Assembly (NCBI GenBank): GCA_001458075.1
Contig: LN899469.1
Coordinates: 434,001-498,000, forward strand
Direction: 5' to 3'
From: Idiomarinaceae bacterium HL-53
Lineage (GTDB): Bacteria; Pseudomonadota; Gammaproteobacteria; Enterobacterales; Alteromonadaceae
DNA: 64,000 nucleotides
Position 1 is the first letter of the stretch; each line of letters opens with the position of its first letter. The position numbers were made by a program, and so were the translations under genes. This document shows, piece after piece, positions 7,578 to 14,766 of the stretch. Below the pieces are notes generated by a model. That model did no database searches and was not told the DNA's origin. It was given only the letters and a program-made list of their open reading frames with translations.

Positions 7578-9658
7578 ATCGCTTTACACTCACTAGTGCC
7601 GTCAGGGAAAATTTGAACCTTTTCGCCTGGGGAGATGGTTTCATCCTGCTCGATTGCCAAAGCTTTTTCACAGCCCTGCAACAGTTCCTTATGTGATTTC
7701 AACCAGTTGTTGGCACCGTGAAATTCCTCGGCTACAGCATTCTCAGCGGCAAGCACATGTTGGAGCTGTTGATCACGAATTCGAACTATTTCCTTAATTT
7801 CGGAAGGGTTTCCTTTCGTTCGATTATATTCAGAGCACCCTCTCAAGCAGGCGTAGTGCTTACCGCACGGAGAATCATTGAAGTCATGCTTACAGAGTCC
7901 GATAGAAGTTGTCAGCGTAGTCGTTAAGTCCCCGATGGTTTCTAAGGCTTCATCTCGATCGACCAACGTGAAGAGGATAGCTGCTTCCTTCTGCTGCTCC
8001 GCTGAAATCCCTGTCGATGCAATAATTGCATCGGCATGATTCATCACTACCTGCTCTTTATTTGTGTGGTCGTAGGTCTCGTTATCACCAATGTATTTAC
8101 GACCAAAATATCGAGCTACCTCAATGTCAGATATCGTCTCGCACAACTCAAGCATAGTGCTCAGGAAATGCCTAAATTGATGAGATGTCAACCGGATAGG
8201 TTTATCGTCATGCATTAGGTTATACCGTTCAAAGACGCTTGGCACAGATAGCTCTGGACGACCTGAAAGGTAGTCGGCAAATTGGGTGTGGGTGATGAGA
8301 GTGAACTTCCAGAATTCAGTTGCCTTCAAACTATGATGACGTTGATGCTGAGTAATGAAGAGCATATCCTCAAGCCGTTCTGCCGGCGTATGTTTCTTGA
8401 TTGTTTCCCAGAATGACTCGGCTGACTCACGCGCAAGTGTTGCAGTCTTGGTCTTAAGCTCTAAAGGTTCGAAGTGTAGTGTCTTGAGATTTATTTGGGA
8501 ATCCTGATTTTTTGGTTTCCGCTTTTGCTGTTTAAAAAGCTTCACATTCCATTTTTTCAAATACGTAACCAAGTTAGAGTGGTTTGACCACTCCAGTATG
8601 CGAGCAGCATCAGCAACTTGTGTTGTCTCATCTGATGGCAACAAGGGGAAGAAATCGCATGTTTCGCAACGAAGCTCTCGAATGGTTTTCCTCACTGGCG
8701 CTAATTCCTCTAGCGCAGTGTTTAACCCCTTTTTAAGGATTGGTAACAAGCTTTCGGGTATCGTTTTTGAGCGATACCCACCACCTTTTTTAGCTTTGTA
8801 ACGAATCTCATGAACTTTAAATATCTCTTGCCTACCAGTTAAAACATTGCGTTCTTCAAGCTCCTTTTCAGAAAGGCAATCCTTATCAAGAGTTACTACT
8901 TCATCAAATCTAAGTCCGGTTGCAAACATGATCTCAGTCATTGCCTGGAAAAGCGCGTCATCTCCCTTCAAATCCGCGTTAGATAAGGTGGCTACAGCAA
9001 TCAGGCTTTCCTTTTGCGGTAACTTTTTTGCTCTTTCATCAATAGAGGCCTGGTCAATTCTTGAATCACTGTTCGTGTGAGTTTCCCCACGCTTCGCGAT
9101 TTTGCGAAAGGTGATTTTATGCTTCACCAAACCTTTCTGATTGATGAATTTACTAATAGCCTCTAACTTCTGACCGATGCGATAAAAGGTTGAATCTGCA
9201 AGGCATTCTCTAGCCTCACGCTCTGCCAATTTAAACTCGTGGACTGTTAGCTCCGAGATGCTCTTGTTGGATGCTGCCAATACATTATCCAGATAACGAT
9301 AGGCATTTACGAAGATCTGTAATGTTCCAACATCCTTACTTGCTTCAATCTGCAAGGAAGATACGTGGCATTTGGCCACGTCAGCCAGCCCAGAGTGATG
9401 AAACGCAACCATCTCTGAACGAGGAGTTTTGACGTTGGCTCCCTTCTTATTGTCTCTGTTGAAATAGAGATAAAGTTCATACCCCGCCTTCCTCGCCTGC
9501 GTTTTACATATCCCTTTAACATCCCAGAACACCTGATTCCAAGCCCAACTTTCTTTCGCTTTGAACGGGGAGTTTTTCTGGTGAAAATTCACTAGATTAG
9601 CGAGGTTAGCATTAGTGTCATCTCCTAACCTTGGAAGCAAAGCAACAGCACCCATCAT
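7574..9658 (-). CDS. large tyrosine recombinase (TnpB/GmtZ-like), 694 aa
   Basis: This is a phage-integrase-fold recombinase that would cut and rejoin DNA through a 3'-phosphotyrosine link. The catalytic set is readable in the second half: Arg250 in TGLRFDE, Lys290/291 before GGGYRSK, His493-Gln-Phe-Arg496 in SHQFRHFLS, and nucleophile Tyr529 in NETYDH. A C-terminal tail holds Cys589, Cys598, His601, Cys604 and Cys608, which may bind zinc. At 694 aa it is close in size to Tn554 TnpB (about 630). Starts are ATGATG; the first overlaps the preceding stop by 4 bp (9655-9658). It is the third of three different recombinases in one operon, and no frameshift is seen. Confidence 0.85.
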   Translation of the reverse strand: MMGAVALLPRLGDDTNANLANLVNFHQKNSPFKAKESWAWNQVFWDVKGICKTQARKAGYELYLYFNRDNKKGANVKTPRSEMVAFHHSGLADVAKCHVSSLQIEASKDVGTLQIFVNAYRYLDNVLAASNKSISELTVHEFKLAEREARECLADSTFYRIGQKLEAISKFINQKGLVKHKITFRKIAKRGETHTNSDSRIDQASIDERAKKLPQKESLIAVATLSNADLKGDDALFQAMTEIMFATGLRFDEVVTLDKDCLSEKELEERNVLTGRQEIFKVHEIRYKAKKGGGYRSKTIPESLLPILKKGLNTALEELAPVRKTIRELRCETCDFFPLLPSDETTQVADAARILEWSNHSNLVTYLKKWNVKLFKQQKRKPKNQDSQINLKTLHFEPLELKTKTATLARESAESFWETIKKHTPAERLEDMLFITQHQRHHSLKATEFWKFTLITHTQFADYLSGRPELSVPSVFERYNLMHDDKPIRLTSHQFRHFLSTMLELCETISDIEVARYFGRKYIGDNETYDHTNKEQVVMNHADAIIASTGISAEQQKEAAILFTLVDRDEALETIGDLTTTLTTSIGLCKHDFNDSPCGKHYACLRGCSEYNRTKGNPSEIKEIVRIRDQQLQHVLAAENAVAEEFHGANNWLKSHKELLQGCEKALAIEQDETISPGEKVQIFPDGTSECKAI

Positions 9659-11145
9659 ATTTCACCCCTCTCCAGCATCTGAACGAATTTGGTTGCCGCT
9701 AAAAAGTCTTTATGCTGTAAGATTTCCACTGCGTGACTTTCACCAAATAAGGTATTGGTTTCTTGGACCAAGTTGTCTACGACGCCTTTATGATCCGCAT
9801 CTTCAAAAGCCTCTAAAGATGAGCATCCGTAGCAACTTAGTGGTGGATTTAAAGAGCAGGGGGTCGCGCTACCACAGCTGCCAATTAAGTGGAGTTTCTG
9901 ATCTGAAGAAGGGGCGAAGATCTGTTGCCCCACCTGCGACGCATCTTCAGGTGCAACAACTTTGCCCTCAAATGCATCCAACAAATCCGAAGCTTCCGCT
10001 CGAAGTACGTCATTGAGCTTCCGGGCGATGTGATGGGTGTGACGATAGTAGACTTCTAACTGCTGTAGGTCACTGTGATCCATAAGCTCAGCTACGACTT
10101 TGAGTGGAGTTCCTTTCGCAATTAATTGGGTACAGAATGTCTTTCTTAAACGACGATTTGTGACCTTAAAGTTAAGCCCAAGTGCCCGCTCAAAATCTAG
10201 CCTTCGCCGCATGTAACCGGGTCTATTCAATCTCTTTTTGGTTGGTAACCCAGATCTTGGAGTCAAGTTACAAAGCAGAAAGTCTTCCCCATTTTTTTTC
10301 TTACCGGACGCCTCTTCATATCGTCTCTTTAGGGTCGAGATTAAATCATTCAAGGAATGTGTAATTGGACGCTTTTTGTGCTTATTATTGTTCTTGTAGC
10401 CACGCTGTTTGGCACGAGGTAGAAGTAAGTAGGGCTTTCCTTCATCGGATACGCCCAAATGCTTAAATTGGATTTTAACGACTTGAACATCACGAGCCCC
10501 TAATACCTGAGCGATTTTCAAGCCAACCATTCCTTGCAGTTCAATAAGAGATAGTTGCTTCGGGTCGACTTTAGCCAGCGCCTCTTTAAATATCCTCTGT
10601 TCACTTATAGTTAACGGCCCCCTGTTGGCCATCTCCATAAGGACATCTTTGCCTTTACCTTCATCCGTACCAAATTTTAATGTATCCAAGTAAAGATCGA
10701 AAAAATCTTCATCAAAAAATGGAAGTTGTTCTTCTACACACCAGCCGAATAGCAGCCTTATAGTGGACTTCCTGCTGCTACCTATGTCGCTCTCCATTAT
10801 TTGTCGCACCTGCTTTTCTAGGCTCTCTGCAACAGCTTCTTGTCCAGCTTCTCCATCGAACTTAAAAACCTTCATTTGCTGAATATGATTATAGAGGCTT
10901 TCGTTAGCATATTTCTTGCAGGCGTAAGAAATCCAGGCTTTAACATGCTCTCGTAAATACGGGTGGATATGCTCGAAGTTTAAAAGAAGCCGCTCAGGTA
11001 GAAGCTGACACTTATTCTGAATAAGATCTAATCGCTGACCGGTCTCAGTGATCGGGTATGGGTCATAGATGATCTCTTCATCGATAGACTCAAAAGAGGC
11101 CTTCAACAGCTTGGCTTGGCTAACAGCAACATTAAGATTCATCAT
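9655..11145 (-). CDS. tyrosine recombinase, second of three, 496 aa
   Basis: The C-terminal half has an integrase fold: Arg218 (LGARDVQ), a basic segment around 246-258, Arg331-Arg-Leu-Arg334, His357 in MDHSDLQ and Tyr366/Tyr367 in EVYYRHT. The first residue of the usual HxxR box is Arg331 rather than His, so catalysis may be altered. A tail with Cys424, Cys430, Cys438 and Cys441 is probably a zinc site, similar to the tail of the following recombinase. The gene starts 22 bp after the 403-aa recombinase and overlaps the 694-aa one by 4 bp. By position it could correspond to the gamma-mobile-trio recombinase GmtY; this needs a family model to settle. Confidence 0.85.
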   Translation of the reverse strand: MMNLNVAVSQAKLLKASFESIDEEIIYDPYPITETGQRLDLIQNKCQLLPERLLLNFEHIHPYLREHVKAWISYACKKYANESLYNHIQQMKVFKFDGEAGQEAVAESLEKQVRQIMESDIGSSRKSTIRLLFGWCVEEQLPFFDEDFFDLYLDTLKFGTDEGKGKDVLMEMANRGPLTISEQRIFKEALAKVDPKQLSLIELQGMVGLKIAQVLGARDVQVVKIQFKHLGVSDEGKPYLLLPRAKQRGYKNNNKHKKRPITHSLNDLISTLKRRYEEASGKKKNGEDFLLCNLTPRSGLPTKKRLNRPGYMRRRLDFERALGLNFKVTNRRLRKTFCTQLIAKGTPLKVVAELMDHSDLQQLEVYYRHTHHIARKLNDVLRAEASDLLDAFEGKVVAPEDASQVGQQIFAPSSDQKLHLIGSCGSATPCSLNPPLSCYGCSSLEAFEDADHKGVVDNLVQETNTLFGESHAVEILQHKDFLAATKFVQMLERGEI

Positions 11146-11167
11146 AAGGCGTTTCCTTCGCTAAACA

Positions 11168-12379
11168 TCACATCGGTGACGTCGTTAATGTAATTTCACT
11201 GGCTTCAAGGTCTTCATGATATTTGCTTAGCGTTTCAACGCATTGCTCCATAGTGGCTAATTTTTCGTACTGCTCGCTCATGTTTGAAGTTGGAGTCCAT
11301 CCGCCAATAGTATTCTTGAGCTTCTTTTTTTGAGCGTCACTGTAGCCTTCTCGGTGCATCATGCGGTCAAGATTTTCGAAGAACGTATGGCGGAGACGGT
11401 GAGGTCCAAACTTATCGAGTCCCGGAATTCGTTTCTTAATACCCTGAAAAATTCCATTTAGAGCAGATGTTGAAAGTGGCAAGTATGGAGACCTGCTAGC
11501 CAATAGTAAAAATGGCTTTTGCTTTCTTGCAGCTTTAGGTTGGCTACGAATAATCTTGTACTCTTCAATTAGTCTTGCCAAATCATTTGATATGGGAATT
11601 ATCCTGCCGCGAGTCTTTTCGTGCGGAATATCATTACGGGGATCCTCATACTTTACGTTCTCCATTGTCCTAATATAGGGTCTTTCCCCAGGAGCGAGTT
11701 TAGACGTTCGACAGTTTTCGATAGTAAGTGACAATAATTCGCCCTTGCGAATTCCAGTCTCATAACAAAGTCTAATAATCAGTTTATTGCGTAAGGCAGT
11801 TCGACGTGTCCAGCCAAAATATTGTGGATTTGAAAGTCCCTTATAAAGAGTTGCTTGCATTAATGGCGGTAAACCTTGAACATCGGATGAAGATGAGACT
11901 CTCCGTTTTCGTCGTTTGAGGCGAGTTGTTACCCTCCTCGATAGCACCTCAATGTTTCGAATCATCGGATCGCCAGCACGGCGTTTCCCAATGGCGCGGC
12001 CAACCAAAAAGTCAAAGTAGTTGATGCAGGCATCGATACGTTGGTTGAAATATTCGGGGTCGACAACTTTTCGAACAATAGGCGTTACCACGCTTTGCTT
12101 TTCTGAATAGCGCTCAAGGTGGCGGAGCAAGGAAGTAAATAATTCCCCCCCGTTTAGTCCCCTTAGGGAGACTTCAGTCTCCAGATCGATACCTAGTTGA
12201 GCTGCCCAAGTCTCGATATGTATAACGTGGCGAGTAATGTTCTCTTGGGTGCTGTCGGCATGGCCACTTAACTCGACGAGGGTGTATCGACATATTTTGT
12301 CAATCGGTACGCCTTCACTGTCGACCACAAGGCAGCCCACTTCGTTGACACCATCCTTTCTGACTTTTCTGATCTGCAT
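11168..12379 (-). CDS. tyrosine recombinase, first gene of the island operon, 403 aa
   Basis: A complete catalytic set is readable: Arg211 in TGIRKGEL, Lys255 in EKTRGRIIPIS, His327-Arg-Leu-Arg330 in GPHRLRHTF, Trp361 in IGGWTP (Trp often replaces the second His) and nucleophile Tyr371 in SEQYEK. Residues of about 30-130 form the core-binding SAM-like domain. The ATG at 12,379 lies 35 bp downstream of a consensus -10 element. It is the promoter-proximal recombinase and stands directly beyond the 3' end of ssb, so it is the best candidate for the enzyme recognising the island's attachment site. The gene is intact; Tn554 TnpA (361 aa) is the closest parallel in size and order. Confidence 0.88.
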   Translation of the reverse strand: MQIRKVRKDGVNEVGCLVVDSEGVPIDKICRYTLVELSGHADSTQENITRHVIHIETWAAQLGIDLETEVSLRGLNGGELFTSLLRHLERYSEKQSVVTPIVRKVVDPEYFNQRIDACINYFDFLVGRAIGKRRAGDPMIRNIEVLSRRVTTRLKRRKRRVSSSSDVQGLPPLMQATLYKGLSNPQYFGWTRRTALRNKLIIRLCYETGIRKGELLSLTIENCRTSKLAPGERPYIRTMENVKYEDPRNDIPHEKTRGRIIPISNDLARLIEEYKIIRSQPKAARKQKPFLLLASRSPYLPLSTSALNGIFQGIKKRIPGLDKFGPHRLRHTFFENLDRMMHREGYSDAQKKKLKNTIGGWTPTSNMSEQYEKLATMEQCVETLSKYHEDLEASEITLTTSPM

Positions 12380-12413
12380 GCTGCACCAATCTTTACACTA
12401 TTGATTTGGTACA

Positions 12414-12442
12414 TTTATAGGTCATAAAAATTTGCCCGTCAA
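12414..12442 (-). promoter_or_regulatory. sigma70-type promoter of the recombinase-helicase operon
   Basis: On the minus strand TTGACG (12,437-12,442) and TATAAA (12,414-12,419) are separated by 17 bp, near consensus. Transcription would start about 28 bp before the ATG of the 403-aa recombinase. The promoter lies between direct repeats, so recombinase binding could repress it. Confidence 0.8.
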
Positions 12443-12464
12443 CAGAAATTTACACAGCTAAATC

Positions 12465-12489
12465 AAAAAGCCCCAGCTTGGTGGGGCTT
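12465..12489 (-). terminator. intrinsic terminator of ssb
   Basis: An 8-bp stem (12,468-12,475 with 12,482-12,489) with a 6-nt loop is followed on the minus strand by a run of Ts (complement of 12,465-12,469). It lies about 40 bp after the ssb stop and separates ssb from the island operon on the same strand. Confidence 0.8.
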
Positions 12490-12527
12490 CCTTTTAAAAA
12501 TATCTTTACACTTCAAGGGTTGGCGAA

Positions 12528-13139
12528 CTAGAAGGGTATATCGTCATCGAAGTCGTTATTCGGCATGGGTTGCGGCTGTGGCGCTGGCTGCGGTTGTGGC
12601 TGGCTATACCCGCCTTGCTGCTGCCCACCTTGTTGTCTATAACCGCCGCCTTGCTGAGGCGCTGGTTGATTGTAACCGCCCTGAGGTGCAGCCGGTTGAG
12701 CGTTACCATAACCGCCTTGGCTTTGTGCTTGGTTCTGGCCTTGGTTCTGTGGTTGCCAGCCGCCTTGAGATTGTTGATTCTGTCCACCGAAATCGCCGCC
12801 ACGGCTGTCGAGCATTTGCAGATCGTTACACACAACTTCGGTTGTATATTTATCTTGCCCGTCTTTATCTTGCCATTTACGCGTTTGCAAACGACCTTCA
12901 ATGTAAACCTTTGAACCTTTCTTTAAGTATTCGCCAGCAATTTCCGCTAAACGGCGATAACACACCACTCGGTGCCACTCTGTTTGTTCACGCTGCTCGC
13001 CAGTTTGCTTGTCTTTCCAGGTCTCACTCGTAGCAACGCTTAAATTGGCGATCGCTTGGCTATTCTGTGTATAACGAACCTCTGGATCGGCACCTAAATT
13101 ACCGATCAAAATAACCTTATTAATTCCCCGACTCGCCAT
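12528..13139 (-). CDS. ssb: single-stranded DNA-binding protein
   Basis: SSB coats single-stranded DNA during replication, repair and recombination. Residues 1-112 are the OB fold ([40 protein letters not shown]). A Gln/Gly/Pro-rich linker of about 70 residues follows, then the acidic tip DFDDDIPF that recruits partner proteins. At 203 aa it is slightly longer than the E. coli protein because of the linker. ATG at 13,139. Its upstream neighbour on the same strand is the MFS transporter, with uvrA divergent beyond it. I saw no LexA-type CTGT-N8-ACAG box nearby. The island is inserted directly after its 3' end. Large opposite-strand frames here come from the repetitive linker. Confidence 0.98.
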   Translation of the reverse strand: MASRGINKVILIGNLGADPEVRYTQNSQAIANLSVATSETWKDKQTGEQREQTEWHRVVCYRRLAEIAGEYLKKGSKVYIEGRLQTRKWQDKDGQDKYTTEVVCNDLQMLDSRGGDFGGQNQQSQGGWQPQNQGQNQAQSQGGYGNAQPAAPQGGYNQPAPQQGGGYRQQGGQQQGGYSQPQPQPAPQPQPMPNNDFDDDIPF

Positions 13140-13175
13140 AACCTTCTCCTGTCCGATGCTTCTGTAAATATGCGT

Positions 13176-14531
13176 CTATTGATACGCTGCAAGCAATGCT
13201 TTCACTGCTTCAGCTTTATATGTTTTTTGATTAATCTTTAAATATGCCGTGCGCTCTTCACGCACCACCACAACCTCTTCAACGCCCTGCTGAGTCACCA
13301 ATTGTTCCGCAACATCTGTTGCCGATTGCTCATCTAACAAGGGTAAGGTGAGTGTAATTCGTGTTGTTGGAACTGTACTGTGCATTCCAATCGTAAACAA
13401 CAACCAACATACTAGCAGCCCCATGCAGAAAATCATAACAGCAATCTGCCCTGACCAAGCTGTTAGTAACCCGCCCACGACACCGCCTAAAAATGCTCCA
13501 AAAAATTGGAATGTCGTATAAATACCGCTCGCAGAGCCTTTGCTGCCGGCCGGTGCGTGCTGACTTAATAATGCAGGCAACGTGGCCTCTAGGTAATTAA
13601 AGCCCACGAAAAAGAGCGTGACAGAGACCAAAAGTACAGGTAATTGCGCAGAAAAAGCAGCGATTAACCCCACCCCCAAGACTAAAAATAGAGCACCAAC
13701 TCTCAAGCCGAACAATGCCTTCTCTCGACGAATGGTCCAAAGCATAAATGGCACCATAAGCGCGAAGCTCATCACCACCGTCCCAAAGTAAGCCAAGCTA
13801 TGCCATTGAGTTTCCAAGCCAGCTTGCAGTAAGGTTATAGGAAAGCTTACAAACCATGCCGTTAGTACCAAATGCAAGACACCGACACCGGTATGAATGC
13901 GCAATAACTGAGTATTCTTCAGTAAGCGCTTCATTTCTTCAGCTACTGGGAGTATGTCTCTCGAAGGAACTTTTTGCGTCGGCACAGCAATCCATTTTGC
14001 CACTGCAACCGCCGCCAGCGCACTCAGAATAGCCGTTAACCAGAATAACCCACTCATGCCAATGTGTGCTGCGAGCAGCGGCGCGAGCACGAGCGCGAGA
14101 ACAAAACTCAAACCAATCCCCATGCCAATGGTCGCCATTACTTTGGGTCGTTGCTCCGGTCGAGAACTGTCTGCCGCAAGCGCCAGCACCGCTCCTGCAA
14201 TTGCACCCGCACCTTGCAATGCGCGGCCTATTATTACCCAAAATAGGGAAGGCGCCAGTGCGGCCACAATGCTTCCTAACGTGAATATCGACAACCCGAA
14301 AATAATGACTGGCTTTCTGCCAATGCGATCGGAAAGCCAACCCATTGGAATTTGCAAAAATGCCTGAGTGAGACCGTAGGCGCCAATCGCGATACCCACC
14401 ATCGCGGGCGTATAATCGGGATATTCCTGACCAAAAATAGCCAACACCGGCATGATAAGGAACAAACCTAGCATTCTTAATCCAAAGATCGCGGCCAGGG
14501 AAGCGGCGGTGCGCTTTTCTGTTCGATTCAT
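13176..14531 (-). CDS. yajR: YajR-like MFS transporter
   Basis: A 12-helix major facilitator with a C-terminal cytoplasmic ferredoxin-like (YAM) domain of about 65 residues, as in E. coli YajR. The MFS signature GWLSDRIGRKPVI joins helices 2 and 3, and GRALQGAGAIAGAVLALAAD marks helix 4. The C-terminal part (TRITLTLPLLDEQSATDV) is the YAM domain. The substrate is not known for this family with certainty; drug or metabolite export is assumed. I prefer the ATG at 14,531 (MNRTEKRTAASLA, matching the family's beginning); an in-frame TTG at 14,549 is possible, and neither has a strong ribosome binding site. It precedes ssb and diverges from uvrA. Confidence 0.85.
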   Translation of the reverse strand: MNRTEKRTAASLAAIFGLRMLGLFLIMPVLAIFGQEYPDYTPAMVGIAIGAYGLTQAFLQIPMGWLSDRIGRKPVIIFGLSIFTLGSIVAALAPSLFWVIIGRALQGAGAIAGAVLALAADSSRPEQRPKVMATIGMGIGLSFVLALVLAPLLAAHIGMSGLFWLTAILSALAAVAVAKWIAVPTQKVPSRDILPVAEEMKRLLKNTQLLRIHTGVGVLHLVLTAWFVSFPITLLQAGLETQWHSLAYFGTVVMSFALMVPFMLWTIRREKALFGLRVGALFLVLGVGLIAAFSAQLPVLLVSVTLFFVGFNYLEATLPALLSQHAPAGSKGSASGIYTTFQFFGAFLGGVVGGLLTAWSGQIAVMIFCMGLLVCWLLFTIGMHSTVPTTRITLTLPLLDEQSATDVAEQLVTQQGVEEVVVVREERTAYLKINQKTYKAEAVKALLAAYQ

Positions 14532-14766
14532 AGGAGATGCTGCTGCCAAAGTAAATGCCCGTGTGCAAAAGGTCTGAAATTCAGGACGGCAAGTTTACCA
14601 AATTGCAGACCGATCCGACACACTTCTTGTTGCGTAATACTCTGCACTGTTGCAATGCATCATTTCCCCCTTCGAAATTCCGTTGTGGCTATGCGATAAT
14701 GTTCGATTATTCTCCAATTTGGTTTTGTTTCCGGAGCCAATTGCTGTCGTGAGGTAGAGATTTAAC

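Larger units (their letters stand above)
12389..12512. repeat. 11-bp direct repeats bracketing the recombinase promoter
   Basis: The string atctttacact occurs at 12,389-12,399 and again at 12,502-12,512, 113 bp apart. A degenerate version (aaatttacac) lies at 12,446-12,455. The pair brackets the recombinase promoter and the ssb terminator, exactly at the junction of island and core DNA. Such spaced repeats are expected of recombinase arm or core sites at an attachment end; this role is inferred. Confidence 0.5.

Noticed and set aside
12570..13033. Two long plus-strand frames (114 and 151 aa) and one extra minus-strand frame opposite or inside ssb
   Set aside because: They arise from the Gln/Gly/Pro-rich repetitive linker of SSB; the SSB frame is unmistakable, and the others have no ribosome binding site or protein-like pattern.
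13939..14568. 209-aa minus-strand frame overlapping the MFS transporter
   Set aside because: Shifted-frame shadow of yajR: rich in Arg, Cys, His and Trp with no hydrophobic pattern, whereas the yajR frame has clear membrane helices and signatures.
14550..14766. Possible LexA box between yajR and uvrA
   Set aside because: I looked for CTGT-N8-ACAG on both strands because uvrA and ssb are often SOS genes, and saw no good match.
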